A stretch of DNA of 48,556 bases from CAYLHX01 sp964383675 (lineage in GTDB: Bacteria > Patescibacteriota > Gracilibacteria > UBA1369 > LOWO2-01-FULL-3): positions 1 to 48,556 of the forward strand of contig CAYLHX010000011.1 of assembly GCA_964383675.1 (NCBI GenBank), written 5' to 3'. Below are positions 17,801 through 24,709 of the stretch, one piece after another. Numbering within the stretch: the stretch's first letter is position 1; every line of letters begins with the position of its first letter. The notes under the pieces were generated by a model. The model worked only from the letters and a program-made list of their open reading frames with translations. It had not been told where the DNA came from and made no database searches. The translations under genes were made by a program, and so were the position numbers.

Positions 17801-20053
17801 TTGGCCACTGCCGGTGCAGGAACAGCATTAGGCGGTGCACTGTTTGGTACAGTAACTGAGGCGGGAGTTTATACGGCAGGTATGTTTGCCGTAGGTGCAA
17901 CTACAGCAAAAGTCGGAACAGGCCTTCTGGCTATGGGTGGTATGGCTCTTGGAGCAACTTATGGAGAAAGATTCGGTATGGAGATGACCGATGCTTTTGG
18001 ATTGACCGAATTTGGTAAACAAGGATTAATTAGGTACGACTCAGCAAGCATTTGGAAAGATTTTAAGTTTAACTTCCTTTTGAGCCTTGGAGCCGTGAGC
18101 TTAGCAAAGTTGACCGTCATGTCAGTGAGGTTTGGGCAAACACTAGATCCTTTCAAGTGGACGCGGTTAAACATGGCTTCACATAGTGCGGCGGATCACT
18201 TGGCAGTTTTGAATAGGATTGCTTCACCACACTTGTGGTTTGCTAGAGGATCAGGAGTTTCTTTGCCAAAATCACTTGCTGGAAACTTCTCGTTAAGATG
18301 GGGCAGAGAAACTGCGCAGGAAGAACTAGAAACCTTTGTGGGTATGGCCAGCGGTAATCCTATTGTTGAATTTTTTGTAGCTGTTGCAGCTTCAATGGAT
18401 GGCATTAATGTTGACCTGAACACAAAAGCCTTAGGTGCCGAGGCTGTTGGCATTGTTATTGAAAATGGGAGATATGCTTATACTGCCGGAGATCCTGAGG
18501 TTTTTATAGCAAAATTGAATGAAACCTTTGGCCCTGGTAAGTTTACTGCGATCATTAATGATGACAATTCGATAACTCTAACCTTTGAACAGAATGGAAA
18601 AACTGCAAGCATTGATGTTGCTCCGGCTTTAAAGGCTTCTCCGGATGTTGAGGTTGCCCATATTGAAGGTGTAAAAGTAGTTGATGGGCAGATGTACCAC
18701 ACTCACCCTGAAGCTAGGGCTCAAATTATAGCTAATCTGAAAGCAAAGGGCTTTGTAGTGAAAGTAGAAGCGGATGGTACCATAAGAACTGTTAAGGGTT
18801 TTGAGCTTACTATAAAGAATGGCGCGCTAGATATGGAAGCCGAACTTACAACTGAACAGGTTCAGGCCAGCCCTGCCTACAAGTGGTTTATGTCCATGGT
18901 GGAGAAGATTGAATCACCGGAGATAAGAGCTAAGCTTGGTAGTTTTATTTTTAACATGAGTAAGATTAATGCGGCGTTATGCGCTTCAATTGTGACTCTG
19001 TTAAATCCTAGCACCGTGTTGGCCGTTACTAACGAAGGTGGCTCAGAAACTATGGCCATGTTGGAAGCGCTAAAGAGTGTTCCGGGGTGGTTAGTCGGCG
19101 CGGTCGATTTGGCCTTGTTCCTATATATTATTAATGTTGGTTTTGGTAAGGTAGGTAAACCATTGCTTGACTGGACCGGCCAGGCAGCAAAGCTTTTCGC
19201 TAATTCTAGATATGCAAGCCGTAAATCAGGTGCTGTGCAATCATTCCAAGTTACCGCTCAAAAGCTAGGTTCTACGCAGGCTAATTTGTTGGGTGGTCTT
19301 GATCTAACGCTGCCTGCTTTAGATGCCGCAAAGTCTCAAGAAATACGAGAGTTCATTAACGGTGCCTTGCTAACCTATATCACGAGTTTGGATGCAGGTA
19401 GGACTACAAAATTAAATCAAGTTCAAGGTTTGAATCCCGTTCACGCAAAGCAAATTGAAAAATTGAATAAGGCTTCTGAGGCTTTTATCTCATCTGTCCA
19501 AAATTTTGCAAATGCTGTGAACACAAACAGCAATGTTGAAGTGGCGTATGAGAGTGTATTAGAAGCTCATCGCGGAATTATGACTGAATGGGACAAAGCT
19601 CCAAACGAGCTAAAACAAGAGCTATTTAATAAACAGTGGAAAGTTGGAACATTTTTGGCGCCGATTGTCGTACTTTATACCCTGTGGAGGATATTGGAGT
19701 ATCTTGAGAATGGCAACAAATCTGCTGCTGACAAGCCACAAGGTCCTCCTGTTAACACCCTGAGGCCAAGCGGTGCTGGTGGTGTCCAGCCAGGTGGTGT
19801 TCAGATTGAGCCTATACCTCCTGCTCCTGGTGTTCAGCCTCCTGCTCCTGGTGTTCAGCCTCCTGCTCCTGGTGTTCAGCCTCCTGCTCCTGTAGCTCCG
19901 CAAGGGCCAGTACCGGTTACGCCACTGCCAGGTTACGGAGGCGTAGTAGTGCCTCCTGCAGGTGCACAACCGAATGGAGCAGCCGGAACTCCGGCTCCAA
20001 AAGCATCTCAAGAGGTTATTAAGGCAAATGAGGGAATTGAACAAGAATACTAA
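14831..20053 (+). CDS. Giant multi-pass protein of unknown function (1740 aa)
   Basis: No known family is recognised. Residues 117-272 match the C-terminal module of the 1367-aa protein. The middle is helical and coiled. Hydrophobic, Gly/Ala-rich membrane segments lie at about 974-1045 (VAVVAIVAVAVGVGLATAGAG, MFAVGATTAKVGTGLLAMGG). Others lie near 1379-1400, 1417-1440 (GWLVGAVDLALFLYIINVGFG) and 1606-1625 (LAPIVVLYTLWRILEYL). The C-terminal 120 residues form a Pro/Gly/Val/Gln-rich linker with PPAPGVQ repeats, as in surface proteins. There is no N-terminal signal peptide, so topology is uncertain. It is the last gene of the unit; a promoter and candidate sRNA follow at once. Confidence 0.85.
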   Translation: MSPEKQNIESLYTAVKEVAPDRADEIVQKYNLIRDNLSDSLVNKDLEQSVVNPNAEQAIAQLDKLAKSIIDEEGGKSPEKVANRLELLNAFDDELNAIADSIGLETVHLDLVEHNFERPNNEFTDLDKLYKDSFMEALTLLKAECRDFLNAGALEKYLFGSQIVVNGGKKYVSPENEIGLLVKYLPYGAKGVPKSLKKGDKVECKFWAITDRIAKVSEGRPELMRKLIEEEVEKFVHFVFTSKNPDGSYVFFDKSSPGVTTALLRKWPSLSKSEFKTSSTLEQLEAQNNFKEIDKFFASLGLYFEHADQYIEAFMQLDQDKRPSIDHLVFRLKSLRSQANADYLVAELHASDYELKAAVGLYCNGYVADAEQALYAIQEKIDSRKVVEKFHEKLGMKDLPIFATVKILDAFNSAGIATEEAIKLVEKVRELSPTEYASLSTLPVEKFASFVVFASLKYREGKKLDKDYVKAVLHIEAVCASKRNDLELKIDRNEDKLGKYFAELQDYRESHPDVMMDEGLSIIERNIATVKANLEKERRDLLLVNAKYDASVAYLQKDGVNPGTAKAKIDKFLSIKSIASLRELNREEKIEDSPFILMAESMDVKGDIATMDYEVADWRRNNPQVRAIYNGFMKSGHLTPGREAVLMEELTYNLQQIAVVNNRLVEVVDREYGFFEELGKKYGSISDVPESDRSRVALRLQGLMHVLNEYYGLQGRLLGINTTLDLMKVDKSEWGIVASSYQKVDGQLVQVLTFPGTEMETGKEPKSLEKPEMQGWFDQDSIRAEADGTSASMTKVAKFLGEENFKARDLDMVSASPIHVALLQKETAPFIEGFKQPFENVLAETQSINNIGKLFQNFQDNPEAFKRMGWTLHTVFKEGLKRFDTFISAVESARSHLESVRGDLVRALLDDSIYKTHPQLKPLREKLFTNAIAQLDELLTNEQSPMSRTTYLKVIQARSDLKEQYDEYVEKEFWQIVAVVAIVAVAVGVGLATAGAGTALGGALFGTVTEAGVYTAGMFAVGATTAKVGTGLLAMGGMALGATYGERFGMEMTDAFGLTEFGKQGLIRYDSASIWKDFKFNFLLSLGAVSLAKLTVMSVRFGQTLDPFKWTRLNMASHSAADHLAVLNRIASPHLWFARGSGVSLPKSLAGNFSLRWGRETAQEELETFVGMASGNPIVEFFVAVAASMDGINVDLNTKALGAEAVGIVIENGRYAYTAGDPEVFIAKLNETFGPGKFTAIINDDNSITLTFEQNGKTASIDVAPALKASPDVEVAHIEGVKVVDGQMYHTHPEARAQIIANLKAKGFVVKVEADGTIRTVKGFELTIKNGALDMEAELTTEQVQASPAYKWFMSMVEKIESPEIRAKLGSFIFNMSKINAALCASIVTLLNPSTVLAVTNEGGSETMAMLEALKSVPGWLVGAVDLALFLYIINVGFGKVGKPLLDWTGQAAKLFANSRYASRKSGAVQSFQVTAQKLGSTQANLLGGLDLTLPALDAAKSQEIREFINGALLTYITSLDAGRTTKLNQVQGLNPVHAKQIEKLNKASEAFISSVQNFANAVNTNSNVEVAYESVLEAHRGIMTEWDKAPNELKQELFNKQWKVGTFLAPIVVLYTLWRILEYLENGNKSAADKPQGPPVNTLRPSGAGGVQPGGVQIEPIPPAPGVQPPAPGVQPPAPGVQPPAPVAPQGPVPVTPLPGYGGVVVPPAGAQPNGAAGTPAPKASQEVIKANEGIEQEY
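19817..19900 (+). repeat. 21-bp tandem repeat encoding PPAPGVQ
   Basis: Three perfect copies of a 21-bp unit (19817-19837, 19838-19858, 19859-19879) are followed by a degenerate fourth (19880-19900, PPAPVAP). They encode a Pro-rich linker near the C-terminus of the 1740-aa protein. Perfect identity at synonymous sites indicates recent slippage expansion. Confidence 0.95.
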
Positions 20054-20067
20054 TCCATAATTTCCTC

Positions 20068-20095
20068 TTGCATTTACACGCAATATCCGTATAAT
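20068..20095 (+). promoter_or_regulatory. Promoter of candidate sRNA
   Basis: TTGCAT (20068-20073), a 16-bp spacer and a perfect TATAAT (20090-20095) lie 15 bp after the giant gene. The predicted start is 20101-20102, and no reading frame of convincing length follows before the terminator. Confidence 0.65.
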
Positions 20096-20100
20096 TTAAA

Positions 20101-20220
20101 GGCTGGAGCGTTCTACGCTCCGAAAAATATGATGGATTAGGGTATTCAAGGCTTTTCTAGGGCGTTAGTGCTCCTAAGTCTAATCATGCCCCCTCCCCCA
20201 AGTGGGGAGGGGACTTTTTC
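20101..20220 (+). ncRNA. Candidate ~120-nt structured small RNA
   Basis: A complete promoter, three or four helices and a strong intrinsic terminator lie within 155 bp with no credible open frame. GGAGCG/CGCTCC (20105-20121) forms the first hairpin. GATTAGG near 20135 can pair either with CCTAA near 20173 or with CTAATC near 20180, giving two competing folds. CTAGGGC/GCTCCTAAG forms an inner hairpin around 20158-20178. The GC-rich terminator ends it. It does not show the SRP RNA apical-loop consensus and is too short for RNase P or tmRNA. A 6S-like role is possible, but no 6S consensus was recognised. Confidence 0.55.
20190..20219 (+). terminator. Strong intrinsic terminator of candidate sRNA
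   Basis: CCCCTCCCC (20190-20198) pairs perfectly with GGGGAGGGG (20204-20212) around a 5-nt loop. AC and a run of five T residues follow. Confidence 0.85.
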
Positions 20221-20298
20221 ATTTCTACGACGTGAGCTTCAGTCGTGGTAGTGAAGGTGTTATCCGGGGGCGCGGATTCGAAGATTTTAAATTATTTC

Positions 20299-20326
20299 TT
20301 GAGTTTTTGTCTTTTCCTGATAAGAT
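20299..20326 (+). promoter_or_regulatory. Promoter of tRNA-His
   Basis: TTGAGT (20299-20304), a 16-bp spacer and TAAGAT (20321-20326) preceded by TGA form an extended -10 promoter. The predicted start near 20333 is about 19 nt before the tRNA. Confidence 0.5.
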
Positions 20327-20351
20327 TATTCGCGTTAAGGTTTTGCATCAT

Positions 20352-20429
20352 GGTGACTGTAGCTCAGTTGGTTAGAGCATCTGGTTGTGGTCCAGAGGGT
20401 CGTGGGTTCGAATCCCATCAGTCACCCCA
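20352..20429 (+). tRNA. tRNA-His (GTG anticodon)
   Basis: The cloverleaf is complete. GTGACTG (20353-20359) pairs with CAGTCAC (20419-20425). The anticodon arm is CTGG-TTGTGGT-CCAG, giving anticodon GTG. The T-loop is GGTTCGAATCC. An extra G at -1 (20352) faces discriminator C73 (20426), the special identity pair of tRNA-His, and CCA is encoded at 20427-20429. The -1 G confirms the histidine assignment. Confidence 0.97.
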
Positions 20430-20605
20430 TAAAGATAATCGGAAAGCCTTTTTCAAAGGTTTTCTGCGCTTTCCAAAGAAGAAGGTTGCTTTTTGAAGTT
20501 GGGGCCCGCGAGACCCACCTCAAAAAGCGTTTTGGGTTTGTATGAAAGTTCTCCCCGGGGACAGCTTTTTAGTTATCTTGACGGCACTTTGAAATACGTG
20601 ATTGA

Positions 20606-20634
20606 TTGACATATCAGGTAAACTGGTGTTGAAT
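20606..20634 (+). promoter_or_regulatory. Promoter of structured leader or sRNA before the AstE-like gene
   Basis: A perfect TTGACA (20606-20611), a 17-bp spacer and TTGAAT (20629-20634) predict a start near 20641. Confidence 0.55.
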
Positions 20635-20640
20635 AGGGGC

Positions 20641-20773
20641 GTTATGCTTAAGAAATTAATCTTTAAATTCTCTCAACTTCGCCGCGGAACTGCTCTATCA
20701 CAGCAGAGGTTCCGCTGATTTTAAGTTTTTATATCGAAATTTGTTCAGGCCGCGGACTTCTGCGGTCTTTTTT
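20641..20773 (+). ncRNA. Structured RNA or attenuator-type leader upstream of the AstE/AspA-like gene
   Basis: The predicted transcript holds a strong hairpin at 20684-20715 (GCGGAAC/GTTCCGC with inner TGCT/AGCA). An intrinsic terminator follows at 20748-20773, just before the AstE-like start at 20796. GCGGA in the terminator 5' arm (20752-20756) could instead pair with TCCGC of the first hairpin (20711-20715), which would break both helices. That geometry resembles transcription attenuation, but an independent sRNA ending at the terminator is equally possible. No known riboswitch consensus was recognised. Confidence 0.45.
20748..20773 (+). terminator. Intrinsic terminator upstream of the AstE-like gene
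   Basis: GGCCGC (20748-20753) pairs with GCGGTC (20762-20767), including one G-U pair, around an 8-nt loop. Six T residues follow. It would stop transcription 23 bp before the next start codon. Confidence 0.75.
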
Positions 20774-20795
20774 GTATTTTGTAAAACTTAAAATC

Positions 20796-21710
20796 ATGAA
20801 AATCTCAACAGTAGAAGAAAGAAAAGCCATTGTAGACGAGATGGCTGAGGAAAACGAAAAACAGGCCATCGCTCCGTACATCTGGCAGTTCGATAGCGGA
20901 AAAAGTGGACCAACTGTCAGTATTTTCGAGGCCGTTCACGGCAACGAAACCTACACCTTTGCAATTTTGAAGGCCATAATGGCAATTGCCAAGCAGCAAG
21001 GGGTAAAGTTCGGCAAAGTGATTACGGGAATCGGTAGTCCGGGGGCCTTCATCAACAACAGTAGATTTTTGGACGTTGATCTAAACCGATGCTTTGGTGA
21101 AGAAATGCCTTGGCCCAAGGGGTTGAGCGGAGTTCCATATGAGCACGGTAGGACACAAATTTTGAAACCTATCCTTGCCCGGACCGATTTTCTGGCCGAT
21201 ATGCATGCCACCATAAAACCCGCTCCCCCATTTTTGGTGGCAGCGAACTTGCAGCATCCCCATGCTAAATACTTGCCATCTTTTGGGATTAAAACCGTTT
21301 TGACCGGTGATGGTCTTTTGCCGGTCTGTACAGATACTTTTGTCGATTCTCAAGGTGGGTTCGGCGTAACGGTTGAAAACGGTTGGCTTGAGAACATGGA
21401 TATTGATGCAGCCGTGAATTCCGTACTGAAAGCGCTCAAGCACATGGAGGTTTTTGATATTGATTTGCCTGATAACGGCGTCTCCGCTGAGTTGGACCTA
21501 CTGGACGCTTACAAAAGTCTCTTTGCCGATGACGGTTTTGAGTTTACTCAGGAATGGGGCAACTTTGAGAGGATAAAGGCCGGGACCGTTTTTGCGGTCA
21601 GCAAAAACGGTCCGTATGTAATGGAAGAGGACTCTCTGATTCTTTTTCCAAAGCCCCAAACGGCAATCCAGGAAGGAATGCAGGTCTGTATGCTGGCTAA
21701 GCCGATGTAG
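20796..21710 (+). CDS. Succinylglutamate desuccinylase/aspartoacylase-family zinc hydrolase
   Basis: The 304-aa protein belongs to the AstE/AspA branch of M14-type zinc carboxypeptidases, which cleave N-acyl amino acids or related amides. Zinc ligands are seen as HGNE (H48, E51) and H137 in LADMHAT; R98 in VDLNRCFG fits the substrate-binding arginine. A Glu in VTVENGW (about residue 196) fits the catalytic glutamate. The ATG at 20796 is preferred over an in-frame TTG at 20772, which lies in the terminator T-tract. The gene stands alone behind an attenuator-like leader. The exact substrate cannot be told. Confidence 0.82.
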   Translation: MKISTVEERKAIVDEMAEENEKQAIAPYIWQFDSGKSGPTVSIFEAVHGNETYTFAILKAIMAIAKQQGVKFGKVITGIGSPGAFINNSRFLDVDLNRCFGEEMPWPKGLSGVPYEHGRTQILKPILARTDFLADMHATIKPAPPFLVAANLQHPHAKYLPSFGIKTVLTGDGLLPVCTDTFVDSQGGFGVTVENGWLENMDIDAAVNSVLKALKHMEVFDIDLPDNGVSAELDLLDAYKSLFADDGFEFTQEWGNFERIKAGTVFAVSKNGPYVMEEDSLILFPKPQTAIQEGMQVCMLAKPM

Positions 21711-21721
21711 TGTGATTTTTT

Positions 21722-21751
21722 GAGAGGGGGAGAAGTATTTACTCCCCTCTC
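21722..21751. terminator. Hairpin between convergent genes
   Basis: A GAGAGGGG...CCCCTCTC stem of about 10 bp with one bulge lies between the stops of the AstE-like gene and the minus-strand amidohydrolase. Neither strand has a good T-run after it, so termination is likely but not typical. Confidence 0.4.
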
Positions 21752-21765
21752 TGGGTAAGGACCGC

Positions 21766-22842
21766 CTAGTCCCCCATTAACTCCTTTGGAACATTGTAGA
21801 GAATGTCTTCGAAAACCTCTTTGGTGGTTTTGGGGTCGATGAAGTCGCAGACGGCTTTTATTCGCTCCAAAAAGAATAGCAAATTGGAATAGCACATCTC
21901 GCGTTTGAAGTTTTGAATGTCTTTGCCCTCATATAGGAAGCGGACGATTGCCACCGTATCATCGTATGATTTTCTTTCGGCCACCAGGCGACTGGCATAG
22001 GCGAAGGGCAAATCGCTACCATAGACAATTCTTTTGGCGGGTGCCAGAATTTTAAAAATCGGATAAAGGCTGATCTCACTGCCTAGAAAGGCCGTATTAA
22101 CATAAAGCCTTGGAGTCTTGGTTATTTTGCGGGCCAATCTCTCATAGCTTTTGATTTCTTTTTCATATTTTTCAATTCTCTTCTGGCTGAGACGGGTCTT
22201 CTCAAACTCTATACGATCGGCAAAGTCAAAACTGTTATATCCTTCTATTTTGGTGCCCCCATGAGTTAGCACGATTTGCACTTTCGTGTATTTACGTAGT
22301 ATTTGGTCCAATAGATCTATGCAGCTTGGGGTTGTGCTATTGGTGTGGATAAAAAAGACCAGAGAGTTTTCATTGGCAAGTTTGAGCAATTTGGGAGAAA
22401 GAGCCTGCTCGAGAAAGTCCTTGGTGGATTTTATTTCATATCTTTGATAGAGCTTAAAGCCCTTAACTTTCTTAGATCTCTTTACCTGTTTTTCTAGCTT
22501 GGGAATTTCCTGGTCGGAAACGTCACCGCGTAGAATGAGGTGCAAATTTTTAACCTTTTTTTCGTTCTCCAAGAGATTTTCATTGACCTCCAGAGCAGTG
22601 AAAGGCCCATAAGGAATCGGGATGGCTACGCCAAACAACTCCTTTTTCGGAAAGGGATATAGAAGTTTCAAGCTTTCCAGATTCAAACCCGTCTCAAAAA
22701 AGTAGCCGGAAAACATGGAGCCGCTTTGCCATCTGCTGATGTTGGTATCCATATGGACTTTGGGGAAGGGTGAGTGAATGTGAGTGTCATAAAACTGGTC
22801 CGGGATCAGCGATGTAAGGCTTTTTATTTGTTCTTCAATCAT
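21766..22842 (-). CDS. Amidohydrolase-family metal-dependent hydrolase
   Basis: The 358-aa protein shows the order of an amidohydrolase (amidohydrolase_2-like) TIM barrel. It has DTHIHSPFP near residue 20 (first metal pair), FFIHTNST near 170, VLTHGG near 197 and RIVYGSDLPF near 275 with the catalytic Asp. These enzymes hydrolyse or decarboxylate small cyclic or amide substrates. A Lys/Glu-rich helical insert lies between the third and last motifs. Its ATG overlaps the stop of the upstream ATP-grasp gene by 4 bases, so the two are likely coupled in a small-molecule pathway of unknown substrate. Confidence 0.75.
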   Translation of the reverse strand: MIEEQIKSLTSLIPDQFYDTHIHSPFPKVHMDTNISRWQSGSMFSGYFFETGLNLESLKLLYPFPKKELFGVAIPIPYGPFTALEVNENLLENEKKVKNLHLILRGDVSDQEIPKLEKQVKRSKKVKGFKLYQRYEIKSTKDFLEQALSPKLLKLANENSLVFFIHTNSTTPSCIDLLDQILRKYTKVQIVLTHGGTKIEGYNSFDFADRIEFEKTRLSQKRIEKYEKEIKSYERLARKITKTPRLYVNTAFLGSEISLYPIFKILAPAKRIVYGSDLPFAYASRLVAERKSYDDTVAIVRFLYEGKDIQNFKREMCYSNLLFFLERIKAVCDFIDPKTTKEVFEDILYNVPKELMGD

Positions 22843-23765
22843 TGTTTAAGGCTAGATAATAAAGTTTCCAAGAGCTTTTGGTGCCATTTTTTGTAGTACT
22901 TCACCCATTTGGGATAAGGAAGTCCGGGCTGCGAGTTTAATTCAAATATTTTAGGGCCGTTATCCGAGTATCCGAAATCTATCGAGTAGATGCGTGGCTG
23001 GTAAATACTAAGTTTTTTATCCACCTCGCCTATGATTCCAACTATGTCCGCCGGCAGATCTTCAACTTCTATTTCCTTCAAACTGCCACCTTTGGAGACA
23101 TTGGAGATCAACTTGCCCTCCCGAGGAGTGCGCACATAGACCTGAACAATCTCCCCATTCATGATTAATACTCTTAAATCATGAATTTTGTCTGTGACTC
23201 CTGGAATCCCCTCTTCGGTGGAGATGAATTCTTGCACTATCATTGGTTCTTGCGGTTCCTCTTTCAGTTTTTCAAGTTCGGCTTCAGACGATATCTTTAC
23301 ATCTTTTCCCTCCTGACCATCCACCGGTTTAATAACCACCCTGTCCGTGGAAATTATCTCGGCGGCTCTCTTGATTTCATCGGAAGATCTGGCCTCGAAG
23401 CTGGCCGGAAAGTAGTCCGGGAAGAGCAGTGCCGAACGCATTTTGTCCTTGCAGAGGCGATCGAACTTGGGCTGGTTTACAATATTGGCCAGATCGTTGG
23501 AGGCAACCAGTAAATCTCCCTTGTTGTAGATAATGTCAGCAGCAAGCTGCGAGGTAAATTTTTTGAGTGCTTTCGTAGCAGGATCAAAGTGCTCACCATG
23601 ACTGAAGGTGCCATTGCCCAGATAACTGTTACCTCGGACAATGTAAAAATTGAGATTGGGATGTTGATCTGTTCCGTATTCAAAAAAATCCAGATAAGAT
23701 TTTTTGTACTCTTTTATGTTGAAAGGATAGCCCCCTTCGTCCGGTTCGCTAAAATAAACGGCAAT
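22839..23765 (-). CDS. ATP-grasp ligase, no canonical start codon
   Basis: The C-terminal 200 residues are a clear ATP-grasp domain of the RimK/glutathione synthetase type: RVVIKPVDGQEGKDV (ATP-binding Lys and Gly-rich loop), PMIVQEFI, DLRVLIMNGEIVQVYVR, and YSIDFG...KIFELNSQPGL with Mg-binding Glu and Asn. The frame extends further upstream with a convincing pre-ATP domain (IAVYFSEPDEGGYPFNIKEY; NLNFYIVRGNSYL), but between the in-frame stop at 23817-23819 and the Met at 23441 there is no ATG, GTG or TTG. I place the start at an ATT (23763-23765) as the best guess. An ATG-only model from 23441 would delete the N-terminal domain. The reaction is probably amide or peptide bond formation; the substrate is unknown. 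Confidence 0.7.
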   Translation of the reverse strand: MAVYFSEPDEGGYPFNIKEYKKSYLDFFEYGTDQHPNLNFYIVRGNSYLGNGTFSHGEHFDPATKALKKFTSQLAADIIYNKGDLLVASNDLANIVNQPKFDRLCKDKMRSALLFPDYFPASFEARSSDEIKRAAEIISTDRVVIKPVDGQEGKDVKISSEAELEKLKEEPQEPMIVQEFISTEEGIPGVTDKIHDLRVLIMNGEIVQVYVRTPREGKLISNVSKGGSLKEIEVEDLPADIVGIIGEVDKKLSIYQPRIYSIDFGYSDNGPKIFELNSQPGLPYPKWVKYYKKWHQKLLETLLSSLKQ

Positions 23766-23818
23766 GTTGATTGTTTCTTTCGAGACTTTTCTTGGGTTTA
23801 TTGATATTACGCTGTTTT

Positions 23819-23847
23819 ATAGTACCGTAAATTGTCCATATTGCCAA
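23819..23847 (-). promoter_or_regulatory. Promoter of ATP-grasp/amidohydrolase pair
   Basis: On the minus strand, TTGGCA (complement of 23842-23847) and TACTAT (complement of 23819-23824) are separated by 17 bp. The predicted start near 23812 precedes the proposed ATT start by about 47 nt. Confidence 0.45.
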
Positions 23848-23857
23848 AAGCAATACT

Positions 23858-23886
23858 TTTAAGCTATAGTCACTCCCTTTTATAAT
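23858..23886 (+). promoter_or_regulatory. Promoter giving a probably leaderless PHP mRNA
   Basis: A perfect TATAAT lies at 23881-23886 with a weak -35 TTTAAG at 23858-23863 (17-bp spacer). Seven bases downstream of the -10 is the A of the ATG at 23893, so the mRNA would have no 5' leader. Confidence 0.55.
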
Positions 23887-23892
23887 TACCGC

Positions 23893-24699
23893 ATGAAATT
23901 TAAGGCCGACCTACATATTCACACAGATCATGATCCCATACGAGACCGCTGGCATGGAGATCGACCGGAACGTATTGCCAAGGCTATCGTGGACTCCGAT
24001 CTGGATCTCTACGCCATTACGGAACACAATCAGGTGAGTGAACGCTTTTTTGAAGTCGCCGAGATAATTGAGGAGCTCACAGATGGTGTAAGGAGAGAGA
24101 TTGTTGGAAGATTGGGGGTTGAAATGACTGTCATGTTCGATGGTTATCGCTATCATATCGGTTATATTTTTGAAGACAATTTTACACGTCATAATATGCC
24201 CGATGTTCCTCCTTCCAAGTCCGATATAAAAGTACTTGAGCATTATCAGCAAGACTACCCGGGATTGGTCATACTGAATCATCCCACTTGGAAAGATCAT
24301 GGCAAAAGCAATCGTCCCGATGTAACCGCCGCCTTTATAGAAAGTGGCTTGGTTGATGGGGTGGAGATACTCAATTCTTCAATATTGCAGAACGGAGCTG
24401 ATAGCCGGATCACCAAGACGGCTATTGAGCTGTTTTTGGAAGCGAGAAGAAAAGGCATAAAAGTTGCCGCCATTGCTTCCAGTGATGCTCACGTGGGAGC
24501 CGATAACGGATCAAAGATCTCTCCCGTGGGTACGGTCGCTACCGGATTCCACGCCGCTTCGATTGAAGATTTTGATCGCACGGTGAAATCGGGACGTACC
24601 GAGGCCTTGGTTTTGGGACCGGATGCGCTAAAGAAGAAGGTGCGGGGAATTTTGCGGCAGGTGCCGGGTGGCAACAAGTATATTCATATTTCAAGGTAA
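23893..24699 (+). CDS. PHP-domain metal-dependent phosphoesterase
   Basis: The 268-aa protein shows the PHP motif set: DLHIHTDHD (residues 6-14, metal ligands), AITEHNQ near 40, VEMTVMF, VILNHPTW near 132, and AIASSDAHVG near 197 with the late Asp-His pair. PHP enzymes hydrolyse phosphoesters such as nucleotides, histidinol phosphate or RNA oligomers. The single-domain architecture resembles stand-alone PHP phosphoesterases rather than polymerase domains. It diverges from the ATP-grasp gene across about 130 bp. The promoter places the transcription start at the ATG. Confidence 0.8.
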   Translation: MKFKADLHIHTDHDPIRDRWHGDRPERIAKAIVDSDLDLYAITEHNQVSERFFEVAEIIEELTDGVRREIVGRLGVEMTVMFDGYRYHIGYIFEDNFTRHNMPDVPPSKSDIKVLEHYQQDYPGLVILNHPTWKDHGKSNRPDVTAAFIESGLVDGVEILNSSILQNGADSRITKTAIELFLEARRKGIKVAAIASSDAHVGADNGSKISPVGTVATGFHAASIEDFDRTVKSGRTEALVLGPDALKKKVRGILRQVPGGNKYIHISR

Positions 24700-24709
24700 A
24701 GAAGACATT

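Noticed and set aside
19622..20083. Minus-strand Arg/Ser-rich frame over the PPAPGVQ repeats
   Set aside because: It is the complement of a Pro-rich repeat and has no independent support.
20430..20600. Hairpins after tRNA-His (GGAAAGC/GCTTTCC and TCCCCGGGGA)
   Set aside because: Short stems are present, but no proper T-run follows and no promoter or frame accompanies them, so I see no defined feature.
20772..20795. TTG start for the AstE-like gene
   Set aside because: It lies in the terminator T-tract; the ATG at 20796 gives the usual N-terminus.
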